A stretch of DNA of 64,000 nt from Prosthecobacter debontii (GCA_945860295.1 CAMAQH010000020.1:1-64000); one strand, 5' to 3'. Positions 9,257-19,831 are shown, numbered from the stretch's first letter. Numbers and translations are program-made. Notes: generated by a model from the letters alone, not told the origin.

Positions 9257-12200
9257 TTAAATTTGGTGAGCACTCCAGGCAGCGATCTTGTCAGCGCCGG
9301 GCATGGCCATATTGGGGTTGCGCAGACGGGCCAGATAGCTCGTGCGTGGGCGTGTGCCGATGTATTTAAGGAGTTCGTAGTTACGTGGTGAGGCCTTGGC
9401 CTTGACCACGCTGCTCTTTTCATCAGCGATATCACCGAAGACGATGGCCTCAGCAGGGCAGGCCTGCTGGCAGGCGACTTTGATGCTGTCGGTTGGCACG
9501 CGGAAGTTCTTCGAGTCGCGTTGCTTCTGCTTCTGGAGAATCTTACCAGCTTCGAGACGTTGTACGCAGTAGGTGCACTTCTCGATCACACCACGCATAC
9601 GGACGGTGACGTTCGGGTTCTTTTGAAGCTGAAGCGACTCGCGGACGCCGGTTTTGTCGGCTGTGGAAAGGGGGCCCAGGTAGAGTTCATCAAGCGGACG
9701 CTTGTTGTAGTCGAACCAGTTGAAACGACGCGCGGTGTAAGGGCAGTTGTTGGCACAGTAGCGCGTGCCGATGCAGCGATTGTAGGACATCGCGTTGAGT
9801 CCTTCCGGGGTATGCACCGTGGCATTTACAGGGCAGACGGTTTCACACGGAGCGGATTCGCACTGCTGACAGGCGATTGGTTGCTGCACCATCTCGGCGT
9901 TTTCGAGCTGCTCAGGTGTCGGGTCAATATCGACGTCATCCGACTTGGCTTTGCCTTCACCCCACTCGTTGGTGGCGAAGTAGCGATCCATACGAATCCA
10001 CTGCATGAGACGGCCTTTGACGACCTGGTCTTTGCCGACAATCGGGATGTTGTTTTCACTTTGACAAGCGACGACGCAGGCAGTGCAACCAATGCATTTG
10101 CTGAGGTCGATGGACATGCCCCACTGGTGCTTTGTCTCATAATCGAATCCGTCAGGATTGGTCGCGCTCTTCTTGCCGACCTGGCCTTTGTACAAGGAGA
10201 TGGTCTGCGGGATGTGCGAGTCCATGCCGGTCTTCACGGCGAAGTCTGGCATCTTATTGAAAGTCTCCAAAGTGGCCTCGCGATAGACGGCGCGGCCTTC
10301 CATGGTGTTCTGATCCTGAGTGATCGCTAACTCGTAAGTGCCGGTGAGGACTTCGAGATTAGCGCCTGTCAGGACGTACTCCGAAGTGCTCGTGCGCAGT
10401 GGGTATGCATTGAATCCTCGGCCTTGGCCTTTGCTGTCGGAGCCGACAAAACCGAGGTCTTTCTGTCCATAACCCAGGGGGATTGTGACCGAGTGGGAGA
10501 CGTGACCAGGAGCCTCAATGGCTGGCAATGTGAGGCTACGATCACCAACACTGACTTTGACCAACTGACCGTTCTTCAAGCCAAGGCTGCGGAAGGTGAC
10601 ACTGCCAATCCATGCGGCATTGTCCCAAGTCAGCTTGGTGATTGGATCTGGAGCTTCTTGGAGCCAGGCATTGTTCGTGTAGCGTCCATCAAACACGCCC
10701 GAATCGGGAGTGAGCACGATTTCGATCGCCTCAGCAGATGGCGCTGAGGCAGGCTTAGCTTTACCGACGATGCTGGCGACGGCACTCGTGTTGACCACAC
10801 CGGAAGCTTTGACATAGCCTGAGCCTTTGAGGAAACCATCGCGTAAGGTGAAGTTCCACTTCACTTCATCCAAACTGCCTGCGACCACCGCGAAGGTGTC
10901 ACGCACAGCTTGATAAGCCGGATCTTCAGGTGCTGGAGCTGCGGCGTCGGCTTTGGGTGCATCGGCAGAACCGAGTTTTTTGCGACCTAGCAGAGCGAGC
11001 AGCATTTCGGTTTCACTGGCTCCGCTGTAGAGAGCCTGAATCATCGGCTGCACGATCGAGTAGCAACCATCGGCTGCACGAACGTCGCACCAAGATTCGA
11101 GATAGTTGGCCGCTGGGATATGCAGTTTGGCGGCTTTGGCGGTGGCATTTGGCAACATGCCGAGATGGATCACGGAGACACCTTTGTCCTTAATGGCAGC
11201 GGCCAGAGTGACGGGTGCATCATAGAAAAAACTGGAGGGCGTGAGAGAAACCAGTGTCTTCACGGCACCCGAAGCGAGAGCTGCTTCGAGTTCTGTCGCT
11301 GTTCCAAGTGCAGCTTCCGGGCCACTTTGGAGAAGCTCAATCGTCGAACCGTAGGCACCCAGTGCGTTGTTGATCGCGGCGACCAGCGCGTGGACCTCTG
11401 CACCGTAGCGTGAGCCTGCGAGCACGACTGATTTGCCCTTGTGATCGACAAGATCACGGATCGCTGGAGCGAGCCATTCTTTGAGCGTTGCTGGGGCTGT
11501 GTCGGCGAGCGCTTTGGCAGAGACTTCACCAAGTTCAGCGGCGATAACGGCCACTGCGGCAGGAATAAGGCTAGCAGCTAGTGGCTTACGATGGTCGGCC
11601 ATACCACCAGTCACCGTGTAGCGGTTTTCCAGTGTGTATAGACGGTTCATGTCTCCACCAGGCGTGTCTTTACTGCGCTGCCTAGTGAAGTGCTTGATCG
11701 GCTCGCCCGCGATGGGATCAAGGCCGAGGAAGTCGCAATCGAGTGTCAGTATGCGTAGCGCTTTGCTCAGTCGGACAAAGGTCTTTACGCCAGCGCCGAG
11801 CACTTCTTTGTTCGCGCTTTGTTGAGGTTCGTTGCTGATAGCTTCGTAGCTGAAGAGCTTTGCTTGAGGATAGGCGGTCTTCACTTCGCCTAGCAGACGA
11901 TGCAGAGTCGGAGATGTGGAAGAGCCCACCACAACGGCCAACGATGCGCCACTGTCTTTTTTAGCATCAGCGACGACTGTTTCCAAAGCCTTGTTAGCAT
12001 CGGCCCAAGAAGCCTTTTTTCCGGCCGCCAATGGGGTTTGTGAGCGCTCAGGATCGTAAATATCGAGCACGGAAGCTTGAGCAAAGGCATCGAGACCTCC
12101 GCCAAGCGGATGCAGCGTATTGCCGGACAGGTGCGTCGGTCGACCTTCATGTGTGGTCACGACCAGCGGCACGGCACCACTTGGGATTGGCAATGCCGTT

Positions 12201-12493
12201 GCATAGAGCAGCGGTTTACCAGGGATGATCCATTCGACATGCTGCGTGTAGGGCAGGATGTTGGCGATCGGACGACGACAAGCCGCGAGGCCCATCATGC
12301 CCGCAGAGGCACCCATAAGCTTGAGGAAGTCACGACGCGATTTCTCGCGCTCGTCTTCGTCCATGGTATCTCCTGCGGGGAATTCAACGCCGAGCGTGTT
12401 GAGAAATTCCGAGCGCTGCTCTAGTTCAGCCGTGCTGCGCCAAAAGCGCTTACCGGTCTTCGGCTCCTCGGGGTGCTGCCAAATGCGTTTCAT
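9257..12493 (-). CDS. actB: Alternative complex III subunit ActB (molybdopterin-oxidoreductase-like domain fused to Fe-S domain)
   Basis: 1078 aa; SRRDFLKLMGASAGMMGLAAC Tat-like region; Fe-S motifs CIGCTACVVACQSENNIP, CQQCESAPCETVCPV, CIGTRYCANNCPYTARRFNWFDY, CTYCVQRLEAG. Confidence 0.93.
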   Translation of the reverse strand: MKRIWQHPEEPKTGKRFWRSTAELEQRSEFLNTLGVEFPAGDTMDEDEREKSRRDFLKLMGASAGMMGLAACRRPIANILPYTQHVEWIIPGKPLLYATALPIPSGAVPLVVTTHEGRPTHLSGNTLHPLGGGLDAFAQASVLDIYDPERSQTPLAAGKKASWADANKALETVVADAKKDSGASLAVVVGSSTSPTLHRLLGEVKTAYPQAKLFSYEAISNEPQQSANKEVLGAGVKTFVRLSKALRILTLDCDFLGLDPIAGEPIKHFTRQRSKDTPGGDMNRLYTLENRYTVTGGMADHRKPLAASLIPAAVAVIAAELGEVSAKALADTAPATLKEWLAPAIRDLVDHKGKSVVLAGSRYGAEVHALVAAINNALGAYGSTIELLQSGPEAALGTATELEAALASGAVKTLVSLTPSSFFYDAPVTLAAAIKDKGVSVIHLGMLPNATAKAAKLHIPAANYLESWCDVRAADGCYSIVQPMIQALYSGASETEMLLALLGRKKLGSADAPKADAAAPAPEDPAYQAVRDTFAVVAGSLDEVKWNFTLRDGFLKGSGYVKASGVVNTSAVASIVGKAKPASAPSAEAIEIVLTPDSGVFDGRYTNNAWLQEAPDPITKLTWDNAAWIGSVTFRSLGLKNGQLVKVSVGDRSLTLPAIEAPGHVSHSVTIPLGYGQKDLGFVGSDSKGQGRGFNAYPLRTSTSEYVLTGANLEVLTGTYELAITQDQNTMEGRAVYREATLETFNKMPDFAVKTGMDSHIPQTISLYKGQVGKKSATNPDGFDYETKHQWGMSIDLSKCIGCTACVVACQSENNIPIVGKDQVVKGRLMQWIRMDRYFATNEWGEGKAKSDDVDIDPTPEQLENAEMVQQPIACQQCESAPCETVCPVNATVHTPEGLNAMSYNRCIGTRYCANNCPYTARRFNWFDYNKRPLDELYLGPLSTADKTGVRESLQLQKNPNVTVRMRGVIEKCTYCVQRLEAGKILQKQKQRDSKNFRVPTDSIKVACQQACPAEAIVFGDIADEKSSVVKAKASPRNYELLKYIGTRPRTSYLARLRNPNMAMPGADKIAAWSAHQI

Positions 12494-12518
12494 GTCAGAT
12501 AAAAGAGGGGGCGCAGGT

Positions 12519-13322
12519 TTAGCGATGGCATGCTGTGCAGGAATCAGGCGGTTGCACCTGCCAGTGTTTCTTGAGCTGGGTTCCCACTTCGAGCTGGGTC
12601 ACCGTTTTGCCGTAGGTAGTGTCAGCGAGAGCGAGCAGATCTTTGAGTCCGGCAGCGGTCTTGCCTTCAGCGATCACTCCAGCGATCTCGTCAGCTTTTA
12701 CGCCTTTGCCCAGCAGACTTTGATAAAAGGTGGAGCGGTCGAGCTGCTCCGGCTTGTAGTTCAAGTTTGTCACCTGATCCAATGGGCGCAACTTCAGCTC
12801 AGGATTACGGTGGCAGTCGAGGCACCAGCCCATGGACTGCGGCTCCGCGTGTTTCACCACTTCCATTTCATTGATCTGACCGTGGCAGTTTTGGCAGGAG
12901 ATACCGCGATTCAAGTGAGCGCTGTGATTGAAATAGACGTAATCGGGAGCCTTGTGGACTTTGATCCACTCAATAGGCTTGCCTGTTTCATTGGCCTTCA
13001 TCACTAGTTCCAGCTTAGGACTGGCCGATTTGATATTGCCCTTACCAGCACCGTGGCAGTTGAAGCAGGTCTGATTGGTCGGCACGTTCGCGTGGCTCGA
13101 GTTCTCCACAAAGGAGTGGCAGTAGCGGCAGTCGAGACCGAGCTGGCCCGCGTGGACCTTGTGAGAGAAAGGCACTGGCTGAGTCGGCTCATAGCCAACT
13201 CGCGTGTATTTTGGCGTGAAATAGTATGGCACAGCCAGACTTGCGCCAAAGACGATGAAGCCAGCCGCAACCGCTAGCTTCAGAGGCAGCCAATTGGTCC
13301 AGCGCGGAAAGAAGTTACCCAT
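12519..13322 (-). CDS. actA: Alternative complex III subunit ActA (pentaheme cytochrome c)
   Basis: N-terminal TM plus five CxxCH motifs (CRYCH, CFNCH, CQNCH, CLDCH, CTACH). Confidence 0.92.
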   Translation of the reverse strand: MGNFFPRWTNWLPLKLAVAAGFIVFGASLAVPYYFTPKYTRVGYEPTQPVPFSHKVHAGQLGLDCRYCHSFVENSSHANVPTNQTCFNCHGAGKGNIKSASPKLELVMKANETGKPIEWIKVHKAPDYVYFNHSAHLNRGISCQNCHGQINEMEVVKHAEPQSMGWCLDCHRNPELKLRPLDQVTNLNYKPEQLDRSTFYQSLLGKGVKADEIAGVIAEGKTAAGLKDLLALADTTYGKTVTQLEVGTQLKKHWQVQPPDSCTACHR

Positions 13323-13482
13323 AGTGTGTCGGTTTCAGGGCTTGTGAAATATTTCACAAGCAGGCTTGAGAATAGATTTCCATCGGACCTTTGCAACCCT
13401 TGAAATGAAAAAAATACTTCGTCTCATCCTCAGTCACGTTGTCTTTGCCATTCCCACGCAGGCACTGCATATCTGCACTCCC

Positions 13483-14403
13483 ATGCTCGACCTCTCTGGA
13501 AAAAAAATCGCGCTGCTCAAGGGCGGCCCTGGTAACGAACGCCACGTCTCCATCAAAACCGCTGAAAGCGTTGCTGAAGCCCTCCGCTGCCTGGGGGCTG
13601 AGATCGTCGAGGTCGATGTGACCGGTCCCGAATTCGAGGTGCCTGAGGGCATCTTTATTGCCATGAATCTCATCCACGGCACCTTTGGCGAAGACGGCCA
13701 GATCCAGGCCATTCTGGAAAAGCGCGGCATCCGCTACACTGGAGCTGGCGTCGAGACCAGCCGCATCGCTTTCGACAAAGGTCTGAGCAAAGCCAAATTC
13801 ATCGCCGGCGGAGTGCCAACGCCGCGCTCGCAGGATTATAAGCTAGACGGCAGCGAGCCTCTGACCATTTCAATACCGCTCGTGTCCAAACCACCCCGTG
13901 AAGGCTCCAGTGTCGGCGTGAATATTTGCCGCACCAAAGAAGAGTGGGCCATAGCCATTGAGGAAGCCAAGAAGTTCGGCACCACCACTCTGGTGGAAGA
14001 ATTCATCGAAGGTAAAGAACTCACCGTCGGTGTTCTGGGCGATCAGGTGTTGCCCGTCATCCACATCGAGCCAGTCGATGGCTTCTATGACATGAACAAC
14101 AAATACCCCTGGATCAACGGCACCGGTAAAACCAATTACAATTGCCCCGCCGATCTTAACGCTGAAACCACGAAGCGCGTCCAAGACGCCGCCATGGCCG
14201 CCTTTAAAAGCTGCGGGACTGAAGTCTATGGCCGAGTCGATGTCATGCTCAGCGCCAATGGTTCGCCCTTCGTGCTTGAGATCAACACCATCCCCGGCAT
14301 GACCAGCAGCAGCCTCCTTCCAAAAGCTGCGTGCGCAGTAGGCATCGAGTTTCCTGAACTCTGCGCGCGGATCATCGAACTGTCATTGGCCGCGCGGCCT
14401 TAA
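13483..14403 (+). CDS. ddl: D-alanine--D-alanine ligase
   Basis: ATP-grasp ligase: KKIALLKGGPGNERHVS, GTFGEDGQIQAILEKRGIRYTGAG, KPPREGSSVGV, PFVLEINTIPGMTSSSLLPKAA. Internal Met at 13483 fits better than the 13366 start in the track. Confidence 0.93.
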   Translation: MLDLSGKKIALLKGGPGNERHVSIKTAESVAEALRCLGAEIVEVDVTGPEFEVPEGIFIAMNLIHGTFGEDGQIQAILEKRGIRYTGAGVETSRIAFDKGLSKAKFIAGGVPTPRSQDYKLDGSEPLTISIPLVSKPPREGSSVGVNICRTKEEWAIAIEEAKKFGTTTLVEEFIEGKELTVGVLGDQVLPVIHIEPVDGFYDMNNKYPWINGTGKTNYNCPADLNAETTKRVQDAAMAAFKSCGTEVYGRVDVMLSANGSPFVLEINTIPGMTSSSLLPKAACAVGIEFPELCARIIELSLAARP

Positions 14404-14423
14404 TCTCTGCTCAACACTCCCCC

Positions 14424-17400
14424 ATGCGTGTCCTCGCTCTGCTGTTGCTCGTATTCAACACCGTCAGCGCCGCTGAGGTGACACTTCATCGTTGGTCCGG
14501 CGCTTTGAATGTGCCTGATCCAGTCGCCTGCACGGTGGATGAGAAGGGCCGCGTGTATGTGTCTGCCACGACGCGCCGAAAGGTCGCTGATCTCGACATC
14601 CGTGAGCATTCGATGTGGATCGCTGATGATGTCGGATTGACCAGTGTCGAGGCCAAGAGTGAGTTCCTGAAGCGCGAGCTGGCTCCAGGGAAGCTGCGCC
14701 TGCCGCGTGGTGGATTGAAGGATCACAACAAGGACGGCTCCATCGACTGGAAAGACCTCACCGTTCATAGCGAGCGCATCTACCAGCTCCGTGACACGGA
14801 TGGTGATGGCACGGCCGATAAGATGACTGTGTTTGCCGAGGGTTTTAACACTGAAGTCACCGGCATAGCAGCAGGCATTCTTTATCACGACGGCTGGGTT
14901 TATGCCACCATCGCCCCCGATCTCTGGCGGCTCAAAGATACGAATGATGATGGAGTGGCTGATGTGCGTGAGGTCGTCGCGCATGGCTTCGGCATGCACA
15001 TCGCCTATGCCGGGCACGATATGCATGGGCCGCGTCTCGGGCCTGATGGCCGCATCTACTGGAGCATCGGTGACAAAGGCGTGAACGTGACGAGCAAGGA
15101 AGGTAAACATTGGTATTACCCACATGAAGGCTCAGTTCTGCGCTGCGAGCCTGATGGCAGTGGCTTTGAGGTCTTTGCCCACGGTCTGCGCAATGTGCAG
15201 GAGATCGCCTTTGACGACTTCGGTAACATCTTCGGCGTGGATAATGATGCCGACATGCCCGGCGAAAAAGAGCGTTTCGTTTACATCACCGAGCAGAGCG
15301 ACTCCGGCTGGCGCTGTGGTCATCAATACATGAAAACCGAAAGCCGCTGGATGCGCGAAGGCATCTGGCAGGTCCCAACGCCCATAGAAGCGGCGGGCGT
15401 CAGCATGCCGAAATCCCCTAAGCTCCAAACTCTCACGAGTTCGGCTACCCCACTCTTCATCACTCCGCCACTCGCCAATTACTCCAACGGACCAGCAGGC
15501 TTCGCTCACGAACCCGGCACCGCGCTTGGCGCTCATCTGCGCGGCCATTTCATCTTGGATCAGTTCCCATCGGGCAAGATGGAGGCCTTCACTATCAAGC
15601 CAAAAGGCAGTGCCTTTGAAATGAGTCACGCACGTCTGATCAACGCTGGCATCATGGGCATCGGACTCAGCTTCGGCCCCGACGGCGCGCTCTACATGGC
15701 CGATTGGGTGGGCGGTTATCCGCTCGATGAAAAAGGCGCGATCTGGCGTGTCGATGAATCCGGCAACCCCAGTCCCGCTCGCGTCGAAACGCAGAAACTT
15801 CTTAGCGCCGGATTCGATCAACGTGAAGTCATCGAACTGCAAACACTGTTAGGTCATGCTGATCAGCGTGTGCGTGTCGGCGCTCAATTGGCTCTGGTTA
15901 AAATGAAAGCATGGGAGCCGCTACTGACCCTGATCAATAGCGCGAAAACTCCACTGCTCAGCCGTATCCACGCGCTATGGGGCTATGGCATCGGCCTGCG
16001 ACATGGTGAAGTTTCAGACACACCGCTCATCCCTCAAATGCTCGAAGAAACAAACTCTGAGATGCTGGCTCAGTTCGCTAAAGTGCTCGGTGATGCCAAG
16101 GCCAGCGCTGCCAGTCAGAAAGCCATCATCACTCTGCTTGCTACTAAAACACCGCGCACTCGTTTCCACGCCGCCATCGCGCTTGGCAAGCTCAAGACGG
16201 CTGCTGCTGAAGAGGCGCTTTGGAAGATGGCTGCGCAGGATGCAGATGATGCCTGGCTCCGACATGCCGTGGTCACTGGACTCGCAGGCAGTTCCTGTGC
16301 AGAGAATCTTGCCAAGCACCTCAAAGAAGCGTCCCGCCAGATCCGCCTCAGCGCCACACTCGCTCTCTCGCGTCAGCATTCAACGCTCGTTATCGATGCT
16401 TTGCATGATGCTGAAACCAGCATCGTCGATGAAGCCGCGCGCGCTATCCATGATGATATTGGTATCCCCGAAGCCCTGCCAGCACTTGCCGCTTTGCTTG
16501 ACGGCCAACCAGCCTCCGAAGTCACCACCCGCCGTGCCCTCAATGCCAATCTACGCCTCGGTAAAATCGAAGGCACCCAGCGCCTGCTTAAAGCCGCGCT
16601 TGCTGGCTCCAGCGAGGCCTTCAACGCCCTCCTTGTCTTCACTGAGCCACCACGCCTCGATCGTGTGGACGGCATGGCACGCAGCTATCCTCAGCGTGAT
16701 GCAGCAGCCATTGCCAGTGCGATTGAGACTCGTGTCGCCGACATGTTTGCACTGACCAATCCGGAGCTGAAAGCGGCCGCTATCGAACTCATGGTAAAGC
16801 TTCAACTCAAGGTCGATGCCCGGGCTCTTCAGCAGATCATCACTGACGCTAATGCAAAACCCACTCAGCGTGTCGGTGCGCTTCGGCTCATGGCAGCACA
16901 GCACGCAGATGATACTGCCTTTGCTACCACACTCAGCGCCACAGCGGTTAAAACTGCGCCTATGGAATTGCGCATGGAGTCACTCACCCAGACCTTCAAG
17001 CATCAGCAAGATCGTGCCTTCACTGAAGCCTCTCGCATTTTGGAGCAGGGCAGCCTTCCTGAAAAGCAGGCCGCGTTAAAACATCTCGCTTCAGCCAAAG
17101 GTAAGGCCGCTGAAGCTCTCATGAACCGCTGGGTGCAACGCCTCGCTGCTGGTAAAGTCGAGCCTGGTTTGAAGCTCGATATTCTCGAAGCAGCACAGCT
17201 TCACCCAGCGCTCACCAAGCATGTCACCACTTATGAGAAGTCACGAAACACCGCCCCGCGCGATGACTTGATCGAAGGCGGCGATGCCACAAACGGTAAG
17301 GACATTGTCACCAATCATCTCGGAGCCAACTGCCTCGCCTGTCATACCGTCGAGGCTAAGGAAGGTAGCCAAGTTGGTCCGCTACTAAAGACCATTGGCA

Positions 17401-17729
17401 ACCAGCGCGCACAAGCAGAGTTGCTTGAATCCTTGCTCAATCCAATCGCCAAAATCGCCCCCGGCTACGGGCTAGTTTCGATCACGATGAAGGACGGAAG
17501 CAACCTTGCCGGCGGCCTATTCAAAGAAGACAAAGTCTCCGTCACACTCCGCCTCGCTGATGGCACCGGGAAGAAAATCCCGCGTGCCCAGATATTCATG
17601 CAAACCCCGCCTATTTCGATGATGCCACCCATGCTCGGCATCCTGACGCCGCGTGAGGTTCGGGATGTCGTCGCCTATATCAGCGCCTTAAAACCGACGA
17701 AGAGCAAGAAGCAGAAGAACGAGCATTGA
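14424..17729 (+). CDS. PVC-type large heme-binding protein (membrane-bound dehydrogenase/beta-propeller + HEAT repeats + C-terminal cytochrome c domain)
   Basis: 1101 aa; signal peptide, propeller-like N-terminal half (YQLRDTDGDGTADKMTVFAEGFNTEVTGIAAGILYHDGWVYATIAPDLWRLKD), HEAT-like middle, GANCLACHTVEAKEGSQVGPLL heme-c motif. Confidence 0.88.
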   Translation: MRVLALLLLVFNTVSAAEVTLHRWSGALNVPDPVACTVDEKGRVYVSATTRRKVADLDIREHSMWIADDVGLTSVEAKSEFLKRELAPGKLRLPRGGLKDHNKDGSIDWKDLTVHSERIYQLRDTDGDGTADKMTVFAEGFNTEVTGIAAGILYHDGWVYATIAPDLWRLKDTNDDGVADVREVVAHGFGMHIAYAGHDMHGPRLGPDGRIYWSIGDKGVNVTSKEGKHWYYPHEGSVLRCEPDGSGFEVFAHGLRNVQEIAFDDFGNIFGVDNDADMPGEKERFVYITEQSDSGWRCGHQYMKTESRWMREGIWQVPTPIEAAGVSMPKSPKLQTLTSSATPLFITPPLANYSNGPAGFAHEPGTALGAHLRGHFILDQFPSGKMEAFTIKPKGSAFEMSHARLINAGIMGIGLSFGPDGALYMADWVGGYPLDEKGAIWRVDESGNPSPARVETQKLLSAGFDQREVIELQTLLGHADQRVRVGAQLALVKMKAWEPLLTLINSAKTPLLSRIHALWGYGIGLRHGEVSDTPLIPQMLEETNSEMLAQFAKVLGDAKASAASQKAIITLLATKTPRTRFHAAIALGKLKTAAAEEALWKMAAQDADDAWLRHAVVTGLAGSSCAENLAKHLKEASRQIRLSATLALSRQHSTLVIDALHDAETSIVDEAARAIHDDIGIPEALPALAALLDGQPASEVTTRRALNANLRLGKIEGTQRLLKAALAGSSEAFNALLVFTEPPRLDRVDGMARSYPQRDAAAIASAIETRVADMFALTNPELKAAAIELMVKLQLKVDARALQQIITDANAKPTQRVGALRLMAAQHADDTAFATTLSATAVKTAPMELRMESLTQTFKHQQDRAFTEASRILEQGSLPEKQAALKHLASAKGKAAEALMNRWVQRLAAGKVEPGLKLDILEAAQLHPALTKHVTTYEKSRNTAPRDDLIEGGDATNGKDIVTNHLGANCLACHTVEAKEGSQVGPLLKTIGNQRAQAELLESLLNPIAKIAPGYGLVSITMKDGSNLAGGLFKEDKVSVTLRLADGTGKKIPRAQIFMQTPPISMMPPMLGILTPREVRDVVAYISALKPTKSKKQKNEH

Positions 17730-17736
17730 ATGCGCA

Positions 17737-18555
17737 TCACTCGCCTGCTGACCGGATGTGGTAGTCGCCTGACTTCTCGTCCTTTTGCAGATTCAGCAGC
17801 CCGCGTTTACCCGCCTCCTCGACGAGCGAGTTGAAGGATCGGAAGCCGTGGAAGCGCTCGCTGAACTGAGGTTGACGGCGTTTGATCGTCTGCTTCACAT
17901 TTGAGCCCCACACAGATTGTTCTCCGCCGCGTTCGGCCATCATGGCATCGACCGTTTCCACGACTAGTTCGATGGCTTTCTCAGGATCACCTGCCGGCTT
18001 CGGCGCTTCTTGAGTGGACGCTTTTGCAGGTGCTGGCTTAGCCGCCTTCGGTGCGGCGAGCGGTTTACGCCTTGGTTCCTCGCGCACCAGATCGTCGTAG
18101 AAAATGAAGTCGTCGCAGTTGTCGATGAAGATATCGCCCGTGGAATTCTTTACGCCCACGCCGATGACCGTCTTGTTGTTCTCGCGCAGCTTACTGACGA
18201 GCGGGGAGAAGTCCGAGTCACCGCTGACGATCACAAATGTGTCTACATGCGACTTCGTGTAGCAGAGATCCAGCGCATCCACCACCATGCGGATGTCCGC
18301 GCTGTTTTTGCCGCTCATGCGCACATGCGGAATCTCGATCAATTCAAAGGCCGACTCATGCATCACCTTCTTGTATTCCCGGTAGCGCTCCCAGTCGCAG
18401 TAGGCCTTCTTCACCACGATGCTGCCTTTGACCAGCAGGCGCTCCAGCACTTTGCCCATGTCAAATTTGTCATACTTGGCCTCACGAACCCCGATGGCGA
18501 GATTCTCGAAGTCACAAAAAATAGCCATCGTGTGGGTGCGGTCCGCATTTCTCAT
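17737..18555 (-). CDS. NYN domain (PIN-like, LabA/DUF88) protein with C-terminal OST-HTH/LOTUS-like domain
   Basis: MAIFCDFENLAIGVREAKYDKFDMGKVLERLLVKGSIVVKKAYCDW...KNSADIRMVVDALDLCYTKSHVDTFVIVSGDSDFSPLVSKLRENNKTVIGVG; C-terminal VKQTIKRRQPQFSERFHGFRSFNSLVEEAGKRGLL. Start taken at internal Met 18555. Confidence 0.82.
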   Translation of the reverse strand: MRNADRTHTMAIFCDFENLAIGVREAKYDKFDMGKVLERLLVKGSIVVKKAYCDWERYREYKKVMHESAFELIEIPHVRMSGKNSADIRMVVDALDLCYTKSHVDTFVIVSGDSDFSPLVSKLRENNKTVIGVGVKNSTGDIFIDNCDDFIFYDDLVREEPRRKPLAAPKAAKPAPAKASTQEAPKPAGDPEKAIELVVETVDAMMAERGGEQSVWGSNVKQTIKRRQPQFSERFHGFRSFNSLVEEAGKRGLLNLQKDEKSGDYHIRSAGE

Positions 18556-19057
18556 GACCGCAGACTCAGAGCGCGAGAGTAAAAGGTCAAGTGACGTCAA
18601 AAAACCACATCTCACTGCCCAAGACATCAGGTTCGGGCGGACTTCATGTGGAGGCCACTCAGTGCCTCCAATCCAGTCGGGACATTCGGCGAAGGTGACG
18701 TGGTGTGTTTGCGACATCACTCGCGCCCGAGATTTACCTTAACAATCCATCAGAGCACCCAGCGATAGGGTGCCATTGAGCAGCCTGACATTCGTGTCAT
18801 TCATCGCATGGAGGCAGCCAATGTGACCACTACCGGCTTGATCGACGGTGAGTGGTTGGGTGATGCAGATGGCACCTTATGTCGCCGCGACGGGGCGTCC
18901 CCAGCACCACCAGTCAAAGACTCTCATGCCAAAATTCGTGGCGATCTTGCTCGGGTTATCTCCGGGCTGGACGGAATATTGTGCCATAGGAGACAAACTT
19001 TAACGGTCAGACACAAAAGCCAATTCCCAATTCACATCTCTGCACCATCATGCCGTC

Positions 19058-19831
19058 ATGACACTCCCCATCCATGCCGTGCAGCTCGATTCCGTCTGGG
19101 AAAACAAATCGGCAAACTTTGCCAAGGTCCGCTCACTCCTTGCAGTAGCACCGCCTGCGCCCAAATCGCTGATCGTGCTCTCAGAGATGTTTGCCACGGG
19201 TTTCTCCTGTCAGATCAGTGTCACCGCTGAGGCTGAGGGCGCTGAGACGGAGCGCTTTCTACAAAGTCTGGCCGTCGAGTTTCAATGCTGTGTTATCGGC
19301 GGCGTCGTCACCACCAGCTCCACGGTTACAGCACGCAACCAAGCCTTGGCTATTTCTCCCAGCGGTGAGGTGTTGGCGCGCTACACGAAGATGCAGCCTT
19401 TTTCGTTAGGTGGTGAGGCTGCAGTGCATGAGCGCGGCAGCGCACCCGTCGTCTTCGAGTGGGGCGGTGTGAAAATAGCGCCGCTGATCTGCTACGACCT
19501 GCGCTTTCCTGAGCCAGCACGCGAGGCCGTACGGCTCGGGGCGGAGGTGCTGATCTACATCGCGGCCTGGCCGGTGAAGCGCATTCAGCATTGGATCACG
19601 CTGCTTAAGGCACGGGCCATCGAGAACCAAGCCTATGTGATCGGCGTGAACCGTTGCGGTCAGGAGCCGGAGTTTAGTTACAATGGCCGAAGCCTCGTCG
19701 TGGACCCACATGGCATCATCATCGCTGACGCTGGTGAACATGAGCAAGTGCTGCACTCCCAGCTTGATCCACAACTCATGCAGGACTGGCGTGCCATGTT
19801 CCCTGCACTGCGTGATGCTGGACTGCTCTAA
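19058..19831 (+). CDS. Carbon-nitrogen hydrolase (nitrilase superfamily, omega-amidase-like)
   Basis: 257 aa with LIVLSEMFATGF (Glu), ARYTKMQPF (Lys), LICYDLRFPEPAR (Cys) and an RAIENQAYVIGVNRCG motif. Confidence 0.9.
   Translation: MTLPIHAVQLDSVWENKSANFAKVRSLLAVAPPAPKSLIVLSEMFATGFSCQISVTAEAEGAETERFLQSLAVEFQCCVIGGVVTTSSTVTARNQALAISPSGEVLARYTKMQPFSLGGEAAVHERGSAPVVFEWGGVKIAPLICYDLRFPEPAREAVRLGAEVLIYIAAWPVKRIQHWITLLKARAIENQAYVIGVNRCGQEPEFSYNGRSLVVDPHGIIIADAGEHEQVLHSQLDPQLMQDWRAMFPALRDAGLL

Noticed and set aside
9521-10330. 269-aa plus-strand ORF
   Set aside because: Antisense to ActB, whose Fe-S cysteine motifs confirm the minus-strand frame.
18721-19057. Minus-strand reading NPSKIATNFGMRVFDWWCWGRPVAAT*GAICITQPLTVDQAG... 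as a possible decayed gene
   Set aside because: Short, contains a stop, and I recognise no family; could be chance. A tBLASTn would decide.
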